Assembly: GCA_030691295.1 (NCBI GenBank)
Contig: JAUYEQ010000236.1
Coordinates: forward strand, 1 to 5,019
Length of the DNA: 5,019 nucleotides
Reading direction: 5' to 3'
DNA from: Bacteroidota bacterium
Lineage (GTDB): Bacteria; Bacteroidota; Bacteroidia; Bacteroidales; Prolixibacteraceae
Part shown: piece by piece, positions 1 to 5,019 of the stretch
Numbering within the stretch: the stretch's first letter is position 1
Layout: the number at the start of each line of letters is the position of its first letter
Position numbers and translations under genes: made by a program
The notes under the pieces: model-generated
The model's input: only the letters and a program-made list of their open reading frames with translations
Database searches by the model: none
Told to the model about the DNA's origin: nothing

Positions 1-1
1 T

Positions 2-892
2 TTGGCCAGCAGGGACAATGCCTGGAGCGGAAAATTATTTTATCACCGTTCGTTTAGTCCTGAAAATCCTGGAAAGCAATATGCGCAGGGCTCGTCGCTG
101 ACTTATAACACCCGCCGCATTCACGCAGGTATGGCACAGGCCAGTGTTGGAGAAAATTACAGCGCCGAATCAGGTTATGTTCGCCGGACTGGCTATAACC
201 TGTTAAATCCTGAATTTAGCTTTTTGTGGGTTCCCAATAAAAAGGTGGTGAGTCATGGGTTTGTTGCTGAGGCTGATTACTTTTTTGATTCCGGATACAA
301 TCAGATTGACCATGAATTTACCCTGATGTATAAATTTGAATTTAGCAACCGGTCTATACTTGATGCGGGCTTCATGGATTTTTACACCCGTCTTGACAAG
401 GATTTTGATCCGACACACATTAGCCAGACAGTACTGAAAAAAGGTGCTGAATATTCAACGAATGCATTGTTTCTCGAGTATTTTTCTGACACCCGATCCA
501 TCCTTAATTATTCGGCAACAGTTGCTAAAGGTGGTTTTTACAGCGGAAAGATCAGTATTTTGGAGGGGAAGGTGACCTACCGTTATCAGCCCTATCTGAA
601 CATGACAGTAAATTTTTCATACAACGACATCAATCTTCCTGCGCCTTTCGAGCGGGCTAGGTTTTGGCTGATTGGTCCAAAACTCGACCTGACTTTGAGC
701 GACAAGGTTTTCTTTTCCACATTTGTTCAGTACAACGAGCAAATCGACAATATGAATATAAATATGAGGTTTCAGTGGCGGTATCAGCCGGTTTCCGATT
801 TGTTTATCGTTTATACCGACAACTATTATACGGGCGATTGGAATTCAAGAAACCGGGCATTGGTGCTGAAACTGAGCTATTGGTTTAATTAA
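2..892 (+). CDS. DUF5916-type outer-membrane beta-barrel protein, C-terminal part (5' truncated)
   Basis: The reading frame is open to the left edge, so only the last 296 codons are visible; the first visible codon, TTG, is most likely an internal Leu. The protein is rich in alternating aromatic/polar strands, as in an outer-membrane barrel. Family-like motifs are seen: VGENYSAESGYVRRTGYNLLNPEF-like spacing around visible residues 49-72 (a Gly-Tyr-Val-Arg-Arg-Thr block), GGFYSGK at 177-183, VTYRYQPYLN at 191-200, and a terminal block with FQWRYQP (257-263), FIVYTDNY (268-275) and RALVLKLSYWFN (285-296). These match my knowledge of DUF5916, which usually follows an N-terminal carbohydrate-binding family 9-like domain in proteins of about 700-900 residues; that part would lie outside the window. 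The substrate is unknown and a hydrolase role is not shown here. It converges on the TIGR02757 gene. Family call fairly sure; function not. Confidence 0.8.
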   Translation: MASRDNAWSGKLFYHRSFSPENPGKQYAQGSSLTYNTRRIHAGMAQASVGENYSAESGYVRRTGYNLLNPEFSFLWVPNKKVVSHGFVAEADYFFDSGYNQIDHEFTLMYKFEFSNRSILDAGFMDFYTRLDKDFDPTHISQTVLKKGAEYSTNALFLEYFSDTRSILNYSATVAKGGFYSGKISILEGKVTYRYQPYLNMTVNFSYNDINLPAPFERARFWLIGPKLDLTLSDKVFFSTFVQYNEQIDNMNINMRFQWRYQPVSDLFIVYTDNYYTGDWNSRNRALVLKLSYWFN

Positions 893-930
893 GGCCTCCC
901 CAAACCCCTCCTCAAGAGGGGCTTTTAGAT
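893..930 (+). repeat. Hairpin repeat, copy 1 (plus orientation)
   Basis: Directly after the DUF5916 stop comes GGCCTCCCCAAACCCCTC, then a hairpin and CTTTT. The order is a GCCTC-CCC purine-poor lead, a C-rich/G-rich stem, then a T run. The same order occurs inverted at 991-1030. C-rich elements of this layout are, as far as I recall, common between genes in Bacteroidota, but the copy number here cannot be checked. The two copies are similar rather than identical: GCCTC--CCCAAACCC against GCCTCTTCCCCAGCCC, followed by differently sized stems. Confidence 0.6.
905..926 (+). terminator. Probable weak intrinsic terminator of the DUF5916 gene
   Basis: CCCCTC (905-910) pairs with GAGGGG (916-921) across a 5-base loop, and the stem is followed by C and four T (923-926). 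The stem is 6 bp and GC-rich, 13 bases after the stop codon, which is the right place for a terminator. The T run is short, so efficiency is uncertain. It is part of hairpin repeat copy 1. Confidence 0.5.
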
Positions 931-979
931 ACTGCAAAATCAGGATATTTATCGTTGAATGTTAAGTCTGTAAATATGT

Positions 980-1780
980 TTATCGCAAAACTCCCTTCTC
1001 CTTTGGAGAAGGGCTGGGGAAGAGGCTTTTTTCAAACACTCCCAGCCCGAACAGCGCAAAATCATATTTGATGGGATCATCCGAATCGAATTCCCGGAGT
1101 TTGGCAGTAATTTCTTCAACGGCACGCCAATCGTTTTGAGTGCGTGTAAGTAATCCGAGTTTGCGGGCAACATTTCCGGTATGGACATCAAGCGGAAGCA
1201 TCAGCGCTGAGGCTGGAATCTGTTTCCACAAACCAAAGTCAACACCCGAATGGTCGGTTCGGATCATCCATCTCAGGAACATATTCAACCGTTTTGCAGC
1301 TGCACCTTTCAGCACATCCGAAACATGTTTTTCGGTGCGGTGTTCGTGTTCCAACTCAAAAAACACTTTCCTGAAATAAATTAATGCGCTGTAAGTGGTT
1401 TGGTCAATTTGATAGCCTTCCGTAAAAACTTGTTCAAGCCCGCCATGGTTTTGGTAAATATTTCGTAGCGACTTCATGAAGTATAGACAGTCGGTGCCAT
1501 TAAACGTACGGTGTTTGAAATCTGAAAAAATGTCCCATTCTTCTTCCGGAGTATTCAGCAGGAATTCAATGGGATTGTTGTTCATGAGTGCAACCAGTTT
1601 CAGTGAATTGCGGATAATGGTTGGCCGTTGTCCCCAGGCCAGTGTTGCAGCAAGGAATCCTGCAATTTCGATATTTTCTTTGGTGGTAAACAGGGCAGGA
1701 ACCTGAATCGGGTCGGTTTCAATAAAAGCAGGGTGATTGAATGAAAGGTATTTCTGGTCTAAAAAGGTTACTAATTCCAT
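980..1780 (-). CDS. TIGR02757 family protein (DUF2400), possibly HhH-GPD-like
   Basis: This 266-residue protein matches the Bacteroidota TIGR02757/DUF2400 family as I know it. Supporting motifs are FIETDPIQVP (19-28), IAGFLAATLAWGQRP (39-53), KHRTFNGTD (89-97), AAKRLNMFLRWMIR (161-174), GVDFGLW (179-185), PLDVHTGNVARKLGLL (196-211) and KYDFALFGLGV (238-248). No function is established for the family. The LDVHTGNVARKLGL block resembles the VDTHV.R...RLG block of endonuclease III-like glycosylases, with K163 and D198 as candidate active residues; this is inference. The ATG at 1780 is the first possible start, because TGA lies in frame two codons upstream; no Shine-Dalgarno sequence is seen. The tandem array begins at the very next base, 1781. 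The family-conserved region ends near residue 248, and the tail from about 251 to 266 (KSLFPSPSPKEKGVLR) is encoded by a hairpin repeat and looks acquired. No promoter was found, so transcription may come through the array from lolD. Confidence 0.85.
   Translation of the reverse strand: MELVTFLDQKYLSFNHPAFIETDPIQVPALFTTKENIEIAGFLAATLAWGQRPTIIRNSLKLVALMNNNPIEFLLNTPEEEWDIFSDFKHRTFNGTDCLYFMKSLRNIYQNHGGLEQVFTEGYQIDQTTYSALIYFRKVFFELEHEHRTEKHVSDVLKGAAAKRLNMFLRWMIRTDHSGVDFGLWKQIPASALMLPLDVHTGNVARKLGLLTRTQNDWRAVEEITAKLREFDSDDPIKYDFALFGLGVFEKSLFPSPSPKEKGVLR
991..1030 (-). repeat. Hairpin repeat, copy 2, inside the 3' end of the TIGR02757 gene
   Basis: Read on the minus strand, this is AAGCCTCTTCCCCAGCCC followed by a perfect 9-bp stem with a 3-base loop (CCCTTCTCC / GGAGAAGGG; plus-strand arms 993-1001 and 1005-1013), then AG and TTTT. 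The layout matches copy 1 at 893-930 and has the same orientation relative to its own upstream gene. Here the repeat lies within the open reading frame, and the stop codon (982-980) comes after it. Confidence 0.65.
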
Positions 1781-2060
1781 GTTTCAAGTTTCAAGTTCAA
1801 AGTTTCAAGTTTCAAGTTGCGTGCCGATCCGGGTTCCATGCCCGATGCCCCATGCTCCATGCTAACAGTTTCAAGTTTCAAGTTGCGTGCCGATCCGGGT
1901 TCCATGCTCCATGCTCCATGCTCCATGCTAACAGTTTCAAGTTTCAAGTTGCGTGCCGATCCGGGTTCCATGCCCGATGCTCCATGCTCCATGCTCCCTG
2001 CTCCATGCTCCCTGCTAACAGTTTCAAGTTTCAAGTTCCAAATTTCAGGTTCCAGGTTGG
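1781..2060. repeat. Nested tandem-repeat array (66/66/87-bp units built from heptamers)
   Basis: Three full units lie at 1802-1867 (66 bp), 1868-1933 (66 bp) and 1934-2020 (87 bp). Each is two GTTTCAA heptamers, a 19-base core GTTGCGTGCCGATCCGGGT that is identical in all three (1816-1834, 1882-1900, 1948-1966), a run of TCCATGC-like heptamers (4, 4 and 7 copies; variants CCGATGC, CCCATGC, TCCCTGC), and TAACA. The 21-bp length difference is exactly three heptamers. The flanks are decayed half units: GTTTCAA twice plus GTTCAAA at 1781-1801, and GTTTCAA twice plus a degenerate GTTCCAAATTTCAGG-type tail at 2021-2060. The identical cores suggest recent amplification. The array fills most of the gap between lolD and the TIGR02757 gene. 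Reading frames cross it on both strands but consist only of repeated low-complexity peptide, so I do not call a gene. Confidence 0.95.
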
Positions 2061-2064
2061 GGCG

Positions 2065-2166
2065 TAACTTTGGATATTTAATATTGGGTATTGGATATCT
2101 TTTTCAATTTTAATTTTTCATCGATGAGAATGATTACTGAAAACTGCGACTGCGACTGAACACTTT
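2065..2166. other. AT-rich low-complexity spacer downstream of lolD
   Basis: This is the rest of the gap between the array and the lolD stop. It holds TATT/GGATAT-type imperfect repeats (2071-2098), a 10-bp palindrome TCATCGATGA (2118-2127) and a TGCGAC direct duplication (2145-2156). No gene was found, and no GC-rich hairpin with a T run that could end lolD transcription. Confidence 0.6.
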
Positions 2167-2820
2167 TTAAGCTTCGATCAATCCATCTTTCATCCTGATA
2201 ATGGCATCGCTTTGTGCAGCAAAACTTTCGTCGTGCGTCACTATCACGAGGGTTTGTTTAAACTTGTCGCGGAGGGTGAAAAACAATTCGTGCAGGTCTT
2301 CGCGGTTTTTTGTGTCGAGGTTTCCTGAAGGTTCGTCGGCCAGTATCACCGATGGATTATTGATGAGCGCCCGTGCTACTGCCACACGTTGGCGTTCTCC
2401 TCCCGACAGTTCACCGGGTTTGTGGTTAAGCCGGTGCGACAGACCCAAAAAATCGAGGTATTCACGTGCTTTTGCTTCGGCTTCCTTTTTAGGAGTTTTA
2501 GCGATGAAGGCCGGGATGCATACATTTTCGAGGGCAGAAAATTCAGGCAATAAATAGTGAAACTGAAAAACAAAACCGATTCTGCGGTTTCTGAAATCGG
2601 CCAATTGCCGCTCGTTCATTGCCGAAATATTCTGATTGTTGATGAACACATTTCCGGAGTCGGGTTGGCTCAACGAACCGATGATCTGAAGAAGGGTGGT
2701 TTTTCCGGCGCCGCTGGGACCAACGATCGAATAAAGTTTTCCGGTTGGAACTTTCAGGTCAATTCCTTTCAGAACCTGAAGTTCACCAAACGATTTTTTT
2801 ATGTTTTCAACCCTGATCAA
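2167..2820 (-). CDS. lolD: ABC transporter ATP-binding protein, LolD type
   Basis: This complete 217-residue nucleotide-binding subunit has the length usual for LolD/MacB-type ATPases. It has Walker A GPSGAGKT (34-41), Q-loop Gln86 in [18 protein letters not shown] (83-100), signature [15 protein letters not shown] (138-152), Walker B VILADEP with Glu163, D-loop SGNLD (165-169) and switch His196 in VTHD. The [16 protein letters not shown] stretch and ADEPSGNLD are characteristic of LolD, which powers release of lipoproteins from the inner membrane towards LolA; MacB- or FtsE-like roles are less likely but not excluded. The LolC/E-type permease partner is not in the window. The start is TTG (2820-2818): TAA lies in frame five codons upstream, and MI.VENI.KSFG is the normal family N-terminus. 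TTGA overlaps the TGA stop of the tatA-like gene by 4 bases, implying co-transcription and translational coupling. No terminator is seen after the stop. Confidence 0.88.
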   Translation of the reverse strand: MIRVENIKKSFGELQVLKGIDLKVPTGKLYSIVGPSGAGKTTLLQIIGSLSQPDSGNVFINNQNISAMNERQLADFRNRRIGFVFQFHYLLPEFSALENVCIPAFIAKTPKKEAEAKAREYLDFLGLSHRLNHKPGELSGGERQRVAVARALINNPSVILADEPSGNLDTKNREDLHELFFTLRDKFKQTLVIVTHDESFAAQSDAIIRMKDGLIEA

Positions 2821-3194
2821 TCGTTTACGGTTTTAACTTCATCATTGATAGTTGCAGTGATGTTGTCGGTCTCTTTTTTAACTTCAGTAGTGATAGTATC
2901 AGTACTTTTTTGCACATCGTTTTTTATTTCCTGAATGTCACTTTTTATCTCGCTCGTATGTTTTTTGATACCGTCTTCAATGTCGGTTCGTGCTCCCTGA
3001 ATGGTTGACTTTATATCGCGGATATCATCACCAACGCTTCCTCCGGCGTCATTGATTTCGCGTTTGATTTCGTTGGTGGCTTTTTGGAATTCGCGCATGG
3101 CTTTGCCCAAAGTTTTTGCAACATCCGGAATGGCTTTCGAACCAAAAAATAACAAGGCAACAAAAATGATTAGTACAATCTCACTTCCACCCAT
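2817..3194 (-). CDS. tatA: Sec-independent translocase subunit, TatA/TatE-like, with long charged tail
   Basis: This 125-residue protein has the TatA/B layout. There is a very short N-terminus with polar Glu5, a membrane helix (about 4-17), the Phe17-Gly18 hinge, then an amphipathic helix with the typical [19 protein letters not shown] (22-40). In the family this subunit oligomerises to pass folded twin-arginine proteins across the inner membrane with TatC, which is not in the window. After a Gly/Ser hinge (AGGSVG, 50-55) comes a roughly 70-residue, highly charged stretch with regularly spaced Ile/Val (Ile58, 61, 65, 72, 76, 83, 87, 90), probably a long amphipathic or coiled-coil helix. This makes it longer than the compact TatA proteins I know. 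TatB-like function is possible, since Glu in the membrane helix is a TatB trait. ATG at 3194 is preceded by A/T-rich sequence without Shine-Dalgarno, and a probable promoter lies about 45 bases upstream. It overlaps lolD by 4 bases. Confidence 0.82.
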   Translation of the reverse strand: MGGSEIVLIIFVALLFFGSKAIPDVAKTLGKAMREFQKATNEIKREINDAGGSVGDDIRDIKSTIQGARTDIEDGIKKHTSEIKSDIQEIKNDVQKSTDTITTEVKKETDNITATINDEVKTVND

Positions 3195-3208
3195 AATATA
3201 AATAAATT

Positions 3209-3224
3209 AAATGGTTGACCATTT
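3209..3224. promoter_or_regulatory. Dyad in the tatA leader
   Basis: AAATGGT (3209-3215) and ACCATTT (3218-3224) form a perfect 7-bp inverted repeat around TG. It lies between the putative -7 box and the tatA start codon, 15 to 30 bases upstream of the ATG. It could be an operator or, as RNA, a small hairpin with a 4-base loop. A 7-bp dyad in AT-rich DNA can also arise by chance. Confidence 0.35.
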
Positions 3225-3236
3225 TTAAAATTTCAG

Positions 3237-3262
3237 CAAATATACAAACTTGCAGGGAACAA
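3237..3262 (-). promoter_or_regulatory. Candidate Bacteroidota-type promoter for tatA-lolD
   Basis: On the minus strand, TATATTTG (3244-3237) fully matches the TAnnTTTG -7 box of Bacteroidota primary sigma promoters. A TTG that could serve as the -33 element lies at 3262-3260, but the 15-base spacing is shorter than the usual 19 or so, so the -33 match is weak. The position suits a leader of roughly 35 bases before the tatA ATG, and the box lies downstream of the secDF terminator. Confidence 0.45.
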
Positions 3263-3309
3263 CGGTTGCAGATGTGTAAGAATGATTGTTCCGATCAGGT
3301 ATTTAATAC

Positions 3310-3364
3310 AAAAAAAAAGAAGCAGGAATTCCATCCGTCGGTTGACTTATGAAATCCCTGCTTC
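3310..3364 (-). terminator. Intrinsic terminator of secDF
   Basis: On the minus strand, GAAGCAGGGATTTC (3364-3351) pairs with GGAATTCCTGCTTC (3332-3319) over 14 positions, 12 Watson-Crick and 2 G-U, around an 18-base loop. Nine T follow at once (3318-3310). It lies 23 bases after the secDF stop codon and separates secDF from the tatA-lolD unit. Confidence 0.88.
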
Positions 3365-3387
3365 AGGATTATTTTAGCACTGCAGGT

Positions 3388-5019
3388 TTACAGTTTATCT
3401 ACTTTTTTTACTTTTCTAATGGTATCGTAAACCATCGGAGCAGCGATCATCACTGTTGAATAAGAACCAATGGAACAACCAATCAAAAGTGCGAATGTGA
3501 ATCCCTGCATTGAAGTACCTCCGAATAGGAAAATTACAAGCAATGTAATTAAAACTGTCAGGTTGGTACTGAAACTACGGCGAAGTGTCGTGTTCATTGC
3601 ATGGTCCATATTATCGGCCAATGATCGTTTCGGATAGATGTGAATGTATTCGCGGATACGGTCATAAACTACCACCGTGTCGTTGATTGAAAATCCGATA
3701 ACAGTAAGGATTGCTGCGATAAATCCCTGATCGACTTCCATTGAGAAAGGTGCAATCTGATAAAAGATAGAGAACACTCCCAGGGTAATAGTGGCATCGT
3801 GGGCAAGTGAAAGTAAACCACCTAAACCATACTGCCAGTTTTTAAACCTTATGGCAACATATAGGAAGATCATTAATAAAGAAAGCAACACCGCAATTAT
3901 AGCAGTCTTTGTAATGTCGTCAGAAATTGTCGGGCCAACTTTTTGGGAACTTTTAAGGTTAAGTTTGGAGAAAGTGTCATTTGAGATATCTCCAATAAAA
4001 CCGGCATTTTTTAATCCCTGATACATTTCTTCTTCTACCTGGTTGTCGGCATCTTCGCTCAGGTCGTCGATTTTATAGGTGGTGGTAATACGCACAGTGT
4101 TTGCATTTCCATAGGTTTTCACTTCAGGAGTATGGTCGAAAACTGTGGACAAAGCACTTTGCACATCGGCAACTTGTACGTTTTTATCAAAACTTACCAC
4201 ATAAGTACGGCCACCCTTGAAGTCGATACCTAACTGAAATCCATGAAAGGCAAACGAAATAAACGAAATAACGATCAAGGTTCCGGAAACGAAATAGGAA
4301 ATTTTCCGTTTTGCAAGGAATGGAAATTTGGTGAAACGTAACCAGTTTTTGGTTAAGCTGGTGGTGAAAGTGATTGACTTGTTCTTACTAAGCTGACGTT
4401 CAAAAATCAACCGGGTAATAAATATTGAAGTGAACAAGGAAGTCACGATACCGATAATCAATGTTGTTGCAAAACCTTTGATAGGGCCTGAACCAAACAT
4501 GTAAAGTACAATACCTGTCAATAAGGTAGTCACCTGTCCGTCAATAATTGCGGAATAGGCAGCATTGAATCCATCATGCACCGCAAGTTTTAACGACTTT
4601 CCGGCCATCATTTCTTCCTGAACACGTTCATATATCAACACGTTGGCATCAACGGCCATACCCAGTGTCAATACTATACCGGCAATACCAGGCAATGTTA
4701 AAACTGCTCCGATGGAAGCGAGTATTCCGATCAGGAAGAACATGTTTACGAGTAGGGCAACGTTGGCAGCCATACCTGCTTTTTTACTGTAGAAGAACAG
4801 CATGTATGCAAGAATCAGAATAAAGGCTATTATGAATGACCACATACCACTGTTGATTGCTTCTTTACCCAATGACGGGCCAACAACATCTTCAGCAATG
4901 ATGATGGCAGGTGCAGGCATTTTTCCCGATTTCAGGATGTTTGCCAAGTCCATCGCTTCTTCAACGCTTTCCATTCCTGTGATAGACGAACGTCCACCGG
5001 TAATTTCACCGTTTACATT
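3388..5019 (-). CDS. secDF: SecDF protein-export membrane protein, C-terminal part (5' truncated)
   Basis: The frame is open through the right edge; 543 residues are visible, and the ATG at 4974 is internal because NVNGEITGGRSSITG, a conserved SecD block, precedes it. The order is: end of the SecD periplasmic region with LANILKSGKMPAP (about 25-37); SecD membrane segments (about 60-205) with GMAVDANVLIYERVQEE (120-136) and GPIKGFATTLIIGI (178-191); a linker; then SecF from about 220, with GIDFKGG (264-270), a periplasmic region (about 270-365), VGPTI..D (361-368) and membrane segments containing SINDTVVVYDRIREY (444-458). SecD and SecF are fused, as is usual in Bacteroidota, where the full protein is about 1000 residues. 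It uses the proton gradient to pull exported chains after SecYEG. The Asp residues of VDANVLIYER and NDTVVVYDR, tied to proton transport in the family, are present. IIDGQVTT (158-165) has Gln where Asn is usual. It ends with a strong terminator, so it is not clearly co-transcribed with tatA. Confidence 0.95.
   Translation of the reverse strand, partial: NVNGEITGGRSSITGMESVEEAMDLANILKSGKMPAPAIIIAEDVVGPSLGKEAINSGMWSFIIAFILILAYMLFFYSKKAGMAANVALLVNMFFLIGILASIGAVLTLPGIAGIVLTLGMAVDANVLIYERVQEEMMAGKSLKLAVHDGFNAAYSAIIDGQVTTLLTGIVLYMFGSGPIKGFATTLIIGIVTSLFTSIFITRLIFERQLSKNKSITFTTSLTKNWLRFTKFPFLAKRKISYFVSGTLIVISFISFAFHGFQLGIDFKGGRTYVVSFDKNVQVADVQSALSTVFDHTPEVKTYGNANTVRITTTYKIDDLSEDADNQVEEEMYQGLKNAGFIGDISNDTFSKLNLKSSQKVGPTISDDITKTAIIAVLLSLLMIFLYVAIRFKNWQYGLGGLLSLAHDATITLGVFSIFYQIAPFSMEVDQGFIAAILTVIGFSINDTVVVYDRIREYIHIYPKRSLADNMDHAMNTTLRRSFSTNLTVLITLLVIFLFGGTSMQGFTFALLIGCSIGSYSTVMIAAPMVYDTIRKVKKVDKL

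Noticed and set aside
203..418. Short minus-strand frame inside the DUF5916 gene
   Set aside because: It lies wholly within a well-supported coding region on the other strand and has no recognisable features.
1781..2060. CRISPR array (GTTTCAA-starting repeats at about 66-bp spacing)
   Set aside because: The sequences between the GTTTCAA pairs are themselves repeats, with an identical core in each unit; there are no unique spacers, and no cas genes are in the window.
2065..2072. TAACTTTG on the plus strand as a promoter -7 box
   Set aside because: It points towards the antisense strand of lolD with no plus-strand gene ahead, so it is most likely a chance match.
1741..2113. Plus-strand reading frames across the array as small protein genes
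   Set aside because: They consist of translated heptamers with frequent ATG arising from the repeat itself, run in more than one frame, and have no family-like sequence.
2201..2934. Open frames opposite or within lolD and tatA
   Set aside because: They are antisense or out-of-frame shadows of genes whose motifs are clear; their products show no family traits.
4972..4974. ATG at 4974 as the start of a separate SecF-like gene
   Set aside because: The frame continues open to the window edge and encodes a conserved SecD block upstream, so this is an internal Met of SecDF.

Overview
The window looks like chromosomal DNA of a member of the Bacteroidota, probably a Bacteroidales/Marinilabiliales-type organism. 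The reasons are a DUF5916-type outer-membrane barrel protein, a TIGR02757 (DUF2400) protein, a fused SecDF, starts with no Shine-Dalgarno sequence, a TAnnTTTG-type promoter box, and intergenic DNA full of short tandem motifs. The genus cannot be fixed from this sequence.

Layout. A plus-strand gene that enters from the left edge (2-892) encodes the C-terminal beta-barrel part of a DUF5916 protein. It converges on a minus-strand series that fills the rest of the window. In transcription order, right to left, these are: the C-terminal half of secDF (5019-3388, cut by the right edge); a strong intrinsic terminator (3364-3310); a probable promoter and a dyad; a tatA-like gene (3194-2817); a lolD-type ABC ATPase gene (2820-2167) that overlaps tatA by 4 bases and starts with TTG; a 386-base non-coding stretch holding a nested tandem-repeat array (2060-1781); and a TIGR02757 gene (1780-980). 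The short gap between the two convergent genes, and the last codons of the TIGR02757 gene, carry two copies of a hairpin-forming repeat.

How the genes fit together. SecDF (proton-driven pulling of exported proteins), a TatA-type Tat pore subunit and a LolD-type ATPase (lipoprotein release from the inner membrane) all serve the cell envelope. The 4-base overlap argues that tatA and lolD are one transcription unit, separated from secDF by the terminator. The TIGR02757 gene is on the same strand but is cut off from lolD by the repeat array. Its conserved motifs recall helix-hairpin-helix DNA glycosylases, so it may have an unrelated role.

No CRISPR array, transposase, tRNA, rRNA or complete novel multi-gene system is visible. 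The most unusual part is the TIGR02757 gene, which is hemmed in by repeats. The array begins at the base next to its start codon, and a second repeat supplies its C-terminal codons and places a perfect hairpin just before its stop.
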